A DNA stretch of 33,400 nt from Clostridioides difficile CD160 (GTDB taxonomy: Bacteria > Bacillota > Clostridia > Peptostreptococcales > Peptostreptococcaceae), in NCBI RefSeq assembly GCF_000449425.2, contig NZ_AVHW01000061.1, positions 1 through 33,400 of the forward strand, read 5' to 3'. The stretch's first letter is position 1, and the number at the start of each line of letters is the position of its first letter. Below the pieces are notes generated by a model. That model saw nothing but the letters and a program-made list of their open reading frames with translations. It had not been told where the DNA came from and did no database searches. Both the position numbers and the translations under genes were made by a program. Below are positions 16,760-24,832 of the stretch, in pieces.

Positions 16760-18196
16760 TTATTTTATTATCTCAATAAAATTATTGGCAAACATTTTGA
16801 CAAGGTCGCTTTCTACTGCTAAATTTAAGTTTTGGCCATCATCATAACCAGCAGAAATCAACCCTAGTAAATTTCCAAACATATCTAAAAGTGCTCCACC
16901 TGAACTACCACTAGAGATTGGAGCTGTAAACTGTATCATTTGAACTGTTTCAAAATCACGAAAAGCTGAGATAATTCCATCCGAAACTGTATTAAAAAGA
17001 CCTAAAGGGCTACCAATTGCAACTATTTTTTGACCTCTTACGGGTCTTTTACTAACTTTAATAGGTATTGGCTTACATTTTCTATCAACCTTTATTACAG
17101 CCAAGTCATAGTCTGTGTGATACTTTATAATTTGGTAAGATGTATAGACATTGTCATCATTTTCAAATCTAACTAAAAATGAGTAACCATCATTAACTAC
17201 ATGAAGATTTGTAAGTATATAACCTTCATTATTTATTACTACTCCAGAACCACTCTTGAATGGCTTGTCCTCATTATTACACACAACAATCATAACAACA
17301 GAAGATGATAACCTTGCAAGTTCTTCATAAGAAAGTTCTATTTCTTTATTTTGTATAGGCTTTTTAGATATATGATTTGTGTCAATAAATGTGCTTTCAG
17401 AGTTAGGCCTATCTGTAGAGGTGTAAGTCTTATTGGTATCTTCTTTATAGCTTATATTTGAAACATATTTTTCAAAGGGTAATTCTAATATATTTTGATT
17501 CTTTTTAGAAAGTTCAAATAGAGTAGAAAAATTTGAAATTTCAGGATATAAATCAATAATATCTTTACATGGATTTAAATATAAAATATCACATCCAAGT
17601 TGTGATAAAAAATATAAGAAAAAAAGTTCTTGTCTCTTTATATTTCCAAAGTACACTATTTTTGGAGAAATATTAGTTTTTATTTTATTATAAAATAACT
17701 TAGGTAGAAAGTATTCTATCCAACACAAAAGTTTAACAGCAAAGTTTTTAACAATAGAAGGTGTTGAATTTGGCATACTTGTAGCAAATAAATCCAGTGT
17801 ATTTTTAAATGCAATCTTTTTAGTCCAATCCAGAGTATCATTTTCTATCTTACATGGAAAGTCAATATTATATAAGTTCCAACTGTTAAATTTAGCTTTA
17901 TCATAAATTTTAAAAATTTTAAGCATGTTATCTATTTGTAATTTGTCAAAACTTATGTTTAAGTTGCTTAATCTAATGTAAGGAATTGTTGGATTATTAA
18001 AAAAATAATTGTCTATGTTTTTAATTTTTTCTATGTATTTATCAATTGAATCATCAACACCTATATATCTTGTAAAGTAAACTTCTTTAATGTATGAAGA
18101 ACTCTTGTTTGTATATGGCATATTAGACATAAATTCAATTAGAGGTTCATTTGACTTTTTTACTAAAATCTTTAATGGTTTAATAGTACAAAGCAT
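16760..18196 (-). CDS. YceG-like domain fused to a trypsin/HtrA-like serine protease
   Basis: A 478-residue fusion. The N-terminal half (about 1-225) resembles the first half of the YceG protein encoded at 23270-24832. Both have an FxVKxxxWIxxY helix (here 153-164) followed by the PK-(I/V)-x-(Y/F) strand at 178-182 and CDILYLNP (202-209). A linker rich in Ser, Thr and Asn (about 240-290) leads to a chymotrypsin-fold domain (about 298-478). Its catalytic triad is complete: H332 in LTNLHVV, D364 in DYDLAVIK, S432 in GSSGG. No signal peptide is present, so the protease is probably cytoplasmic. No PDZ domain follows. I start at 18196, where AGGAG lies 8 bases upstream; an upstream TTG start at 18262 has no ribosome binding site. 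It is divergent from the Ter operon and likely acts in the same stress system. Confidence 0.85.
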   Translation of the reverse strand: MLCTIKPLKILVKKSNEPLIEFMSNMPYTNKSSSYIKEVYFTRYIGVDDSIDKYIEKIKNIDNYFFNNPTIPYIRLSNLNISFDKLQIDNMLKIFKIYDKAKFNSWNLYNIDFPCKIENDTLDWTKKIAFKNTLDLFATSMPNSTPSIVKNFAVKLLCWIEYFLPKLFYNKIKTNISPKIVYFGNIKRQELFFLYFLSQLGCDILYLNPCKDIIDLYPEISNFSTLFELSKKNQNILELPFEKYVSNISYKEDTNKTYTSTDRPNSESTFIDTNHISKKPIQNKEIELSYEELARLSSSVVMIVVCNNEDKPFKSGSGVVINNEGYILTNLHVVNDGYSFLVRFENDDNVYTSYQIIKYHTDYDLAVIKVDRKCKPIPIKVSKRPVRGQKIVAIGSPLGLFNTVSDGIISAFRDFETVQMIQFTAPISSGSSGGALLDMFGNLLGLISAGYDDGQNLNLAVESDLVKMFANNFIEIIK

Positions 18197-18327
18197 ATTT
18201 TTTCTCCTATAAAATAAGATGATATAATCTATTATAAAACAACTTAAAACAATATAGTACAAGAATTTTGTAGTTTCAAAATAAAATATGTACTTGTTTA
18301 TACAAATGATATATAATTACATATTAA

Positions 18328-18369
18328 ACATAGATTTTACATATTTAATAAAGTATGTAAAATCTATGT
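18328..18369. repeat. Perfect 16-bp inverted repeat in the divergent Ter promoter region
   Basis: Arms ACATAGATTTTACATA (18328-18343) and its exact complement (18354-18369) are separated by 10 bases. Neither strand has a T tract after the stem, which argues against an intrinsic terminator. It may be an operator for the divergent genes or an RNA element. Confidence 0.7.
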
Positions 18370-18429
18370 AAAAAGTAAGAAATATAAACATTTTTTTAAT
18401 TATATTTTAAAAATATCAAGTAAGTTTTC

Positions 18430-18457
18430 TTCACAAATGAATAAAAAATGATATAAT
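18430..18457 (+). promoter_or_regulatory. Promoter of the TerD operon
   Basis: TTCACA (18430-18435), 16 bp, then TATAAT (18452-18457), about 70 bp upstream of the first TerD start codon. One mismatch from the consensus -35 and none in the -10 make it a likely vegetative promoter. Confidence 0.6.
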
Positions 18458-18526
18458 ATGATTAAAGAAAAAGATAAATAATTAGCAAGATTTGTTTAGC
18501 TAAAATTAACAAGGGAGCGATAAATT

Positions 18527-19105
18527 ATGGGTATAACATTATCAAAAGGCCAAAAGGTTGATTTAACTAAAGGAAATCCAGGCCTTAAAAATATTTTAGT
18601 AGGTTTAGGATGGGATACTAACAAGTATGATGGTGGATTTGACTTTGATTTAGATACAGCAGCATTTTTAACAGGAGCAAGTGGAAGCGTTACTAATGAT
18701 GGAGATTTTGTATTTTACAATAATTTAAAACATACATCTGGAGCAGTTGAACATCTAGGAGATAACAGAACTGGTGAAGGTGATGGAGATGATGAACAAA
18801 TAGTTGTTGATTTATCTAAGATTCCTGCAGAAATAAGCAAGATTTCTTTTACAGTTACAATTCATGATGCAACAGAAAGAAGACAGAATTTTGGACAAGT
18901 AAGTAATTCTTATATAAGAATAGTAGATAAAGATACGAATGAAGAACTAATAAAGTATGAACTAGGAGAAGATTTTAGTATAGAAACAGCTATAGTAGTA
19001 TCCGAAATATATAAGCACAATGGAGAATGGAAGTTTAATGCACTAGGCTCTGGTTTTGAAGGTGGTCTTGCTGCACTATGTGGAAACTTTGGAATAAACT
19101 TATAA
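18527..19105 (+). CDS. terD: TerD-family Ca2+-binding stress protein, copy 1
   Basis: A 192-residue cytoplasmic TerD protein. The fold has paired Ca2+ sites; the acidic ligands are visible in FDFDLD (38-43) and [13 protein letters not shown] (78-90), with the [14 protein letters not shown] signature at 118-131. TerD proteins are tied to resistance to tellurite, phage, colicins and oxidative stress, probably by forming Ca2+-dependent assemblies at the membrane. This is the first gene of a ten-gene run. AGGGAG at 18512-18517 is its ribosome binding site. It is very similar to the next gene (same length, same motif positions), evidence of tandem duplication. It may correspond to TerD, TerE or TerZ, which sequence alone does not separate. 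Confidence 0.95.
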   Translation: MGITLSKGQKVDLTKGNPGLKNILVGLGWDTNKYDGGFDFDLDTAAFLTGASGSVTNDGDFVFYNNLKHTSGAVEHLGDNRTGEGDGDDEQIVVDLSKIPAEISKISFTVTIHDATERRQNFGQVSNSYIRIVDKDTNEELIKYELGEDFSIETAIVVSEIYKHNGEWKFNALGSGFEGGLAALCGNFGINL

Positions 19106-19141
19106 TTTCAATATAATAATAAACTAGAGGGGGTATTTTCC

Positions 19142-19720
19142 ATGGCTATAGTATTAAAAAAAGGACAAAAAATTGATTTAACTAAAGGAAATCCAGGTCT
19201 TAAAAATATAAAACTTGGACTAGGTTGGGATACAAATTCATTTGATAGTGGATATGATTATGACTTAGATGTAAGTGTTTTCATGGTAGGAGAATCTCAA
19301 AGGGTTGAAAAAGATGAAGATTTTATATTCTATAATAACTTAAAACATATCTCTGGAGCAGTAGAACACTTAGGTGACAATAGAACTGGTGAAGGCGATG
19401 GAGATGATGAGGAGATATTAGTAAATTTAGATGTAATGCCAAAGCATATTCAAAAGATAGCTGTAACAGTTACAATATATGAAGCCGCTGAAAGAAGACA
19501 AAATTTTGGACAAGTAAGTAACTCATATATAAGAGTTTTAAATTCTGAAAATGACGAAGAAATATTAAGATATGACTTAGGTGAAGAATTTAGTATAGAA
19601 ACTGCAATTACAGTATGTGAGATATATAAGTATAATGGAGAATGGAAGTTTAATGCAGTTGGAGCAGGATTCGAAGGTGGTTTAGAAGCACTTTGTAGAA
19701 ACTATGGATTAAATGTTTAA
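19142..19720 (+). CDS. terD: TerD-family Ca2+-binding stress protein, copy 2
   Basis: A 192-residue TerD homologue, 36 bp downstream of copy 1 with GAGGGGG (19128-19134) as ribosome binding site. Acidic Ca2+ ligands sit in YDYDLD (38-43) and the [13 protein letters not shown] motif at the same residues (78-90) as in copy 1. The two proteins align without gaps over their whole length. Differences concentrate at 48-60 and 95-105, suggesting that the pair form hetero-assemblies or that one has shifted specificity. It resembles YceD/YceE of Bacillus. Confidence 0.94.
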   Translation: MAIVLKKGQKIDLTKGNPGLKNIKLGLGWDTNSFDSGYDYDLDVSVFMVGESQRVEKDEDFIFYNNLKHISGAVEHLGDNRTGEGDGDDEEILVNLDVMPKHIQKIAVTVTIYEAAERRQNFGQVSNSYIRVLNSENDEEILRYDLGEEFSIETAITVCEIYKYNGEWKFNAVGAGFEGGLEALCRNYGLNV

Positions 19721-19750
19721 TTTGAGTAATATAATATATTAAATATAAAT

Positions 19751-19775
19751 AACCTATACAAATAATGTATAGGTT
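19751..19775 (+). other. Intercistronic hairpin between TerD copies 2 and 3
   Basis: AACCTATACA (19751-19760) pairs perfectly with TGTATAGGTT (19766-19775) around AATAA. The following ATATTATATA is not a clean T tract, so it is more likely an RNA processing or partial attenuation site than a full terminator. Confidence 0.6.
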
Positions 19776-19805
19776 ATATTATATAAAATTTTGTGGAGGT
19801 TTAGT

Positions 19806-20435
19806 ATGTCGATTAATTTATCAAAGGGTGATAAAATAGATTTAAAAAAATCGAACCCTGGACTGAGTAATATACTCGTAGGATTAGGATGGGACCCTGT
19901 GCAACAAACAGGTGGAGGATTTTTTAAATCTCTATTTGGTGGAGGACAAGCTGATATAGATTGTGATGCGTCTGTATTTATGCTTAATCAAGAAGGAAAA
20001 TTGAGTGGAATAAAAGATTTGATTTATTTTGGAAATCTAAAAAGCGCCTGTAAGTCAGTGTTACATACAGGAGACAATTTAACTGGTGAGGGTACAGGTG
20101 ATGATGAACAAATCCTAGTTAATTTGGATAAAGTTCCAGCAAATATTCACAAATTATTATTTGTAGTAAACATATATAATTGTGTGGATAGAAAACAACA
20201 CTTTGGTATGATAGAAAATGCCTATATAAGAGTTGAAGACCAAAGTAATAAGAAAGAGATAGCTAAATATAATCTATCTAATAATTATTCTGAAAAAACT
20301 ACTCTTATAGTAGGAGCTATATATAGAAAAGATGGAAGTTGGCAATTTAAAGCAATAGGTGAAGGAACAAAGGATGCGGGCCTTAAGGAAGTAATGCAAA
20401 ATTTAGACAGGATTGAGTGTGCATATGGAATTTAA
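19806..20435 (+). CDS. Divergent TerD-family protein with Gly/Phe insertion
   Basis: A 209-residue TerD-like protein. The Ca2+-site motifs are kept as DIDCD (50-54) and GDNLTGEGTGDDE (89-101). It differs from the other two copies by an insertion at about 33-49 that includes GGGFFKSLFGGG, exposed hydrophobic residues in a Gly frame that could contact a membrane or partner. The C-terminus is also more diverged. I start at ATG 19806, well spaced from GGAGG (19794-19798); an upstream in-frame GTG/TTG region overlaps that site. The end overlaps the start of the Ca2+ ATPase gene by 11 bp, so the two are translationally coupled. It is the TerA/TerF-like odd member of the set. Confidence 0.9.
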   Translation: MSINLSKGDKIDLKKSNPGLSNILVGLGWDPVQQTGGGFFKSLFGGGQADIDCDASVFMLNQEGKLSGIKDLIYFGNLKSACKSVLHTGDNLTGEGTGDDEQILVNLDKVPANIHKLLFVVNIYNCVDRKQHFGMIENAYIRVEDQSNKKEIAKYNLSNNYSEKTTLIVGAIYRKDGSWQFKAIGEGTKDAGLKEVMQNLDRIECAYGI

Positions 20436-23184
20436 TAATGATATCAAATATTATAATGTAGATAAAGAAGAGGTAACAGAAGACTTATCTGTTAACCCTG
20501 AAAAAGGTTTATCAGAATCAGAAGTCAAAGCTAGAAGAGAAAAGTATGGTTTAAATGAGTTTACACCAAAAGAGGAAGGAAGCTTTTGGGATGATTTAAA
20601 AGATAGTTTAAGTGAACCAATGATAGTTATTTTGATTATTGCGGCAGTAGTGAGTGCAATCATTGGAGAAACTCATGATGCAATAGGGATTGTAGGAGCT
20701 ATAGCAATAGGTATAGCAATAGGTATGATTACAGAGGGTCGTTCTAAGAAAGCAGCAGATGCCCTTTCTAAGTTGACTGAAAACATAGAAGTTAAAGTAT
20801 TGAGAGATGGAGAAGTACATCAAATTTCTAAAAGTGAATTGGTACCAGGAGATATAGTATATGTTGAAACTGGTGACATGGTACCTGCTGATGGTAGACT
20901 TATAGAAACTATAAATCTTAAAGTTAGAGAAGATATGTTAACTGGAGAATCTGATGATGTATCTAAAAAGAGTGATGTAATAGTTTCTATGGAAGAAATA
21001 GAATCTAAAGGTGCATTAGTAGTACAAGAGCCAATACCTGCAAAACAAATAAATATGGTATTTGGTGGTACACTTGTCGCTTATGGTAGAGGAACTCTAG
21101 TTGTAACTTCAATTGGAGATAGTAGTGAAATGGGTAAAATAGCTCAAAATCTGTCAGATACAGATGAGCAAACTCCACTTCAAATAAAGCTTGGAAATTT
21201 AGGTGGATTGATAGCTAAAGTTTCTAGTGCAGTAGCAGGATTATTATTTATATTTATGGTTTTCCAAATGGTAAGTAAGAATGTATTAAATGTAGATATG
21301 TCTGGAATATTACCATTTTTAGAATCAATAGACCCTGTAAAAACAGCATTTACAGTATGTGTTGCGTTGATAGTTGCAGCAGTACCAGAAGGTCTTCCAA
21401 CTATGATAAATATGACACTTGCAATAACAATGCAAAAAATGGCTAAAATAAATGCCTTAGTTACTAAAAAAGAAGCTTGTGAAACTATAGGTTCTGTTTC
21501 TGTAATATGTTCAGATAAAACTGGTACACTAACTGAAAATAGAATGACTGTAGAAGTTGCATATATTGATGGAAGATATATTGAAAGTTCAGAAGAAGAA
21601 ATAAATAGTTATTTTGAAGAAAACTGTATGATAAACTCTACAGCTGATATAGAGCATAATGATGGTGAAGTTAAGTATTTGGGAAGTGCTACTGAATGTG
21701 CATTACTTTTATACTACAAAAACGTAGATTATAGACAATTTAGAAAAGATTGTAATATAGTAGCTCAAAATCCTTTTACTTCTGACTCAAAAAGAATGAC
21801 TTCTATTATGGGTCAAGATAATCATCATGTACTATTATCAAAAGGAGCACCAGAAGTTTTACTTGAGCTATGTTCACATATCCAAAGAGGAAAAGACATA
21901 GTTCCAATAACTGAAAATATAAAACATGAGATTTTAGAAGAAATAAAAAAATTACAAATAAAATCAATGAGAACTTTAGGGTTTGCATATAAAGAAATCT
22001 CACAAGCTGAAGAAGAAGCAGCAGTAACTGCTGAAAGTGATGCTATGAATGTGAGTGCAATGGAAAGTAATTTAGTATTCAGTGGTTTTGTGGGTATAAG
22101 AGACCCACTTAGAAAAGATGTTATAGAGTCTGTAAATACGGCAAAAAAAGCTGGTGTTTCTGTAAAAATGCTTACAGGAGATAATATAAATACAGCAAGA
22201 GCTATAGGTGAAGAATTAGGTTTATTAAAAGGAAATATGAGAGCAGTTGAAGCCTCATATATAGATACTTTAGATGATGAAGAGTTAAAACAAGAAATAC
22301 AAACTATCTCAATCGTTGCAAGAAGTAAGCCAGATAGTAAAATGAGAATAGTTACAGCTCTACAGAAGAGTGGAGATGTTGTTGCGGTAACAGGTGATGG
22401 TATAAATGATGCTCCAGCACTTTCAAAGGCAGATGTTGGTATAGCAATGGGTATCTCTGGTACAGAGGTATCTAAAAATGCAGCAGACATAATTTTAACT
22501 GATGATAGTTTTAGTACTATTGTAAAAGGTATTAAATGGGGTAGAGGAATTTATGATAACTTCCAAAGATTCGTTCAATTCCAATTAACAGTAAACGTAA
22601 TTGCCTTTTTAGTGGCTATAATATCTCAGGTTATGGGACAAGAGATGCCATTTACTACAATACAATTATTATGGGTAAACATAATTATGGATGGTCCACC
22701 AGCACTAGCATTAGGTCTAGAGCCTGTTAGAAACCATGTATTAAATAGAAAGCCTGTTGATAGAAAAGCCAATATAATTTCTAAATCAATGGTGTATACA
22801 ATAGTATTAAATGCAATCTATATAACAACAATACTAATGCTACAATCTACATTTAACTTCTTAGGGGTTGATGAAGCTCATAAAGGAACTGTAATGTTTG
22901 CATTGTTTGCATTTAGTGCATTATTTAATGCATTTAACTGTAGAGAATTTAATGCAGATAGTATTTTTCCAAACTTTACACATAACAAATTAGCACTACA
23001 AATAATAGTTTTAACAGGAATTGCACAAGTAATATTTACTCAGCTATTCCAAGATTTCTTTAACTCTGTAGCTATGGATGTTATGACATGGGTAAAAGTT
23101 TTATGTGTAGCAGCAAGTGTGGTTGTAGTCAATGAAGTTGTAAAATGTATAATAAGACTAGTAAAACCAAAGAAGACTGCTTAA
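20425..23184 (+). CDS. P-type Ca2+-transporting ATPase (type II)
   Basis: A 919-residue cation pump that would expel Ca2+ from the cytoplasm. All hallmarks are present: cation_ATPase_N domain (about 5-75), actuator motif LTGES (172-176), M4 PEGLP (321-325), phosphorylated D364 in DKTGTLT, GDGINDAPAL hinge motif near 660, and M6 NIIMDGPPALALG, carrying the Asn and Asp of a SERCA/PMR1-like Ca2+ site. About ten membrane spans end near 910. The start at 20425 lies within the end of the TerD-like gene; a TTG at 20413 directly abuts the only weak AGGA site. Placement in a TerD operon is notable, because TerD proteins bind Ca2+. Na+ or Mn2+ transport is a less likely alternative. Confidence 0.93.
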   Translation: MEFNNDIKYYNVDKEEVTEDLSVNPEKGLSESEVKARREKYGLNEFTPKEEGSFWDDLKDSLSEPMIVILIIAAVVSAIIGETHDAIGIVGAIAIGIAIGMITEGRSKKAADALSKLTENIEVKVLRDGEVHQISKSELVPGDIVYVETGDMVPADGRLIETINLKVREDMLTGESDDVSKKSDVIVSMEEIESKGALVVQEPIPAKQINMVFGGTLVAYGRGTLVVTSIGDSSEMGKIAQNLSDTDEQTPLQIKLGNLGGLIAKVSSAVAGLLFIFMVFQMVSKNVLNVDMSGILPFLESIDPVKTAFTVCVALIVAAVPEGLPTMINMTLAITMQKMAKINALVTKKEACETIGSVSVICSDKTGTLTENRMTVEVAYIDGRYIESSEEEINSYFEENCMINSTADIEHNDGEVKYLGSATECALLLYYKNVDYRQFRKDCNIVAQNPFTSDSKRMTSIMGQDNHHVLLSKGAPEVLLELCSHIQRGKDIVPITENIKHEILEEIKKLQIKSMRTLGFAYKEISQAEEEAAVTAESDAMNVSAMESNLVFSGFVGIRDPLRKDVIESVNTAKKAGVSVKMLTGDNINTARAIGEELGLLKGNMRAVEASYIDTLDDEELKQEIQTISIVARSKPDSKMRIVTALQKSGDVVAVTGDGINDAPALSKADVGIAMGISGTEVSKNAADIILTDDSFSTIVKGIKWGRGIYDNFQRFVQFQLTVNVIAFLVAIISQVMGQEMPFTTIQLLWVNIIMDGPPALALGLEPVRNHVLNRKPVDRKANIISKSMVYTIVLNAIYITTILMLQSTFNFLGVDEAHKGTVMFALFAFSALFNAFNCREFNADSIFPNFTHNKLALQIIVLTGIAQVIFTQLFQDFFNSVAMDVMTWVKVLCVAASVVVVNEVVKCIIRLVKPKKTA

Positions 23185-23207
23185 AATAAATTTTTAGAAG
23201 ATAATGG

Positions 23208-23237
23208 ACTGACTCAAAATGTGTATTTTGAGTCAGT
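23208..23237 (+). other. Perfect hairpin between the Ca2+ ATPase and YceG genes
   Basis: ACTGACTCAAAAT (23208-23220) pairs with its exact complement (23225-23237) around GTGT. Only TCT follows, not a T tract. It is strong enough to act as an mRNA 3' stabiliser or partial terminator inside the operon. Confidence 0.7.
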
Positions 23238-23269
23238 TCTAAATAAACATTTAAATTGGGAGGATAATT

Positions 23270-24832
23270 ATGGGTGACTCAAAGGTATTTGAAAAAATAT
23301 TCTCCAGCCAATCAGATAGAGGAAATTACACTCCTTCAAAAGGATATTTAAGTTATTTTATTTCATATATTGGTTTAGAAGATGAGATTTTGTACAATCT
23401 TGAGATATTTAAGGCAAAACAAAATATTGACAGCAAAAAAGATATTGTTTTATTTACTGATGCTATAGCAAATCCTAGTGACTTTGATATTATAAATTAT
23501 TTTAAAAATGGACTTAAAAAATATAGAAACAGCATGGAAGACATAGATATAAATATTTTAGGGTTCGATGAGATTGATTATAAGCTGAAGCAAGCTATAG
23601 ATAGGGTATTAAAAGAGGAAGAAAAAGAGTTTACAAACGATAGAGTTAAACAAAATTTTATAGTGAAAATAATGGCATGGATAAAAATCTATATCGGTGC
23701 TTTAGATATAAATAAAAATGAGGCTCCAAAAGTAATATTTTATGGAGATATAAAAAAACATGAAGTTTATTTACTCTTAATATTGTACTTGGCAGGCTTT
23801 GATATTTTATATCTTAACCCAAATTCAAAGAGTAATATAAATGTTTTAAACCTAGAAAAATACAAGATAGAGTTTGAAGAAGCCAATATAATAGAAGAAA
23901 AAGTTGCTTTTGAAGAAAGGGTTATCTTAGGAGAAAAAATAGACAAAGGTTCTGTAAAAAAAGCTTTTACTGTCGGGGCTGAAGCATCAAAACGTATAAG
24001 TGAAGAATTATTAAATGATGCAGGATTTATAAAACCCTGGCAACTTCAAGATAGAAAAATAAAAAATTTACTTTTAAGTTCAACTGTTGATGAAATATCA
24101 ATATACTGGAATCAGCCATTAAAATTGAGACCAGGATTTAAGTTTAATGATACCACAGTAGAAGCTCCAAATTTTCTTTCTAAGATTAATGGAATATATA
24201 ATGATAAAAGTGAATATATTAAGTTTTTAGATTTATTAAGAGATTCGGAAAGTTCAACATTTATTGAATTTAATGGAGATATAGATAGATTTTCAAAAGA
24301 ATTTACAAGAGAAGCTTTTAGTTTGTCTTTTTTACTGAATTCAAAAGGTGTTATAGATAAAAATTCTGTTTTAAATAATAAAGATTATTCCATTTCAACA
24401 CTGACATTAAATCAGCAAATTATGATTTTAGAAAAAGTTGAAGAGCTATTAGAAGGAAATATGTTTTTGAATGGTCTAAGTGGAGAGGACAAGATAAAAG
24501 GTCTATTTACAGTACTGCATATGGATAAGAAGCTTGTTCATATGATGAATAATTTTGATTATTCTCTTATAAATCCAAAATTGATTATATACATGTACAA
24601 GAGTATAGTATTTGATAAAGAAATAGTTTTCCTTATGCTTTTACTAAGTAAAATTGGATTTGATATTATTATTTTATGTCCAGGAGGAGAAAATAATATA
24701 GAGAATGTTATAAATAACCAATTGATTGATATACACAGATTAGATAAAATGGTATATGACCTTAGATTAAATTTACTTGAAGATGATATACCTTTACTTA
24801 AAAAAATTTTTGGAAAGAGGAGAAGATTTTAG
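23270..24832 (+). CDS. yceG: YceG-family Ter stress protein
   Basis: A 520-residue soluble protein of the YceG_bac family (Bacillus yceCDEFGHI tellurite/stress operon). It looks like two similar Rossmann-type halves. The first contains APKVIFYGDIKKHEVY (152-167) and GFDILYLNPN (176-185). The second contains NPKLIIYMYKSIVFDKE (435-451) and GFDIIILCPGG (463-473). Each half opens with a Y/FLS-x-x-x-x-I-Y/G segment (27-34 and 302-310). Its biochemical role is unknown; it is consistently found next to TelA. GGGAGGA (23258-23264) is the ribosome binding site. Its stop codon directly abuts the telA start, so the two are coupled. The first half is homologous to the N-terminal half of the divergent protease fusion. 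Confidence 0.88.
   Translation: MGDSKVFEKIFSSQSDRGNYTPSKGYLSYFISYIGLEDEILYNLEIFKAKQNIDSKKDIVLFTDAIANPSDFDIINYFKNGLKKYRNSMEDIDINILGFDEIDYKLKQAIDRVLKEEEKEFTNDRVKQNFIVKIMAWIKIYIGALDINKNEAPKVIFYGDIKKHEVYLLLILYLAGFDILYLNPNSKSNINVLNLEKYKIEFEEANIIEEKVAFEERVILGEKIDKGSVKKAFTVGAEASKRISEELLNDAGFIKPWQLQDRKIKNLLLSSTVDEISIYWNQPLKLRPGFKFNDTTVEAPNFLSKINGIYNDKSEYIKFLDLLRDSESSTFIEFNGDIDRFSKEFTREAFSLSFLLNSKGVIDKNSVLNNKDYSISTLTLNQQIMILEKVEELLEGNMFLNGLSGEDKIKGLFTVLHMDKKLVHMMNNFDYSLINPKLIIYMYKSIVFDKEIVFLMLLLSKIGFDIIILCPGGENNIENVINNQLIDIHRLDKMVYDLRLNLLEDDIPLLKKIFGKRRRF

Larger units (their letters stand above)
18197..18526. other. Divergent regulatory region of the Ter island
   Basis: This 330-bp gene-free region separates the protease gene from the TerD operon. 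It holds a -10-like TATAAT on the minus strand at 18231-18236, a 16-bp perfect inverted repeat (18328-18369) in its middle, and a good plus-strand promoter at 18430-18457. No protein gene is recognisable in it. Confidence 0.6.

Noticed and set aside
18197-18262. Extension of the YceG-protease fusion that would add a hydrophobic anchor
   Set aside because: It would need a TTG start with no ribosome binding site, whereas ATG 18196 has AGGAG at good spacing. The apparent anchor is AT-rich leader DNA read as protein.
21825-22490. Long antisense reading frame (221 codons) inside the Ca2+ ATPase gene
   Set aside because: It is a shadow of the conserved ATPase reading frame, has no ribosome binding site and makes no recognisable protein.
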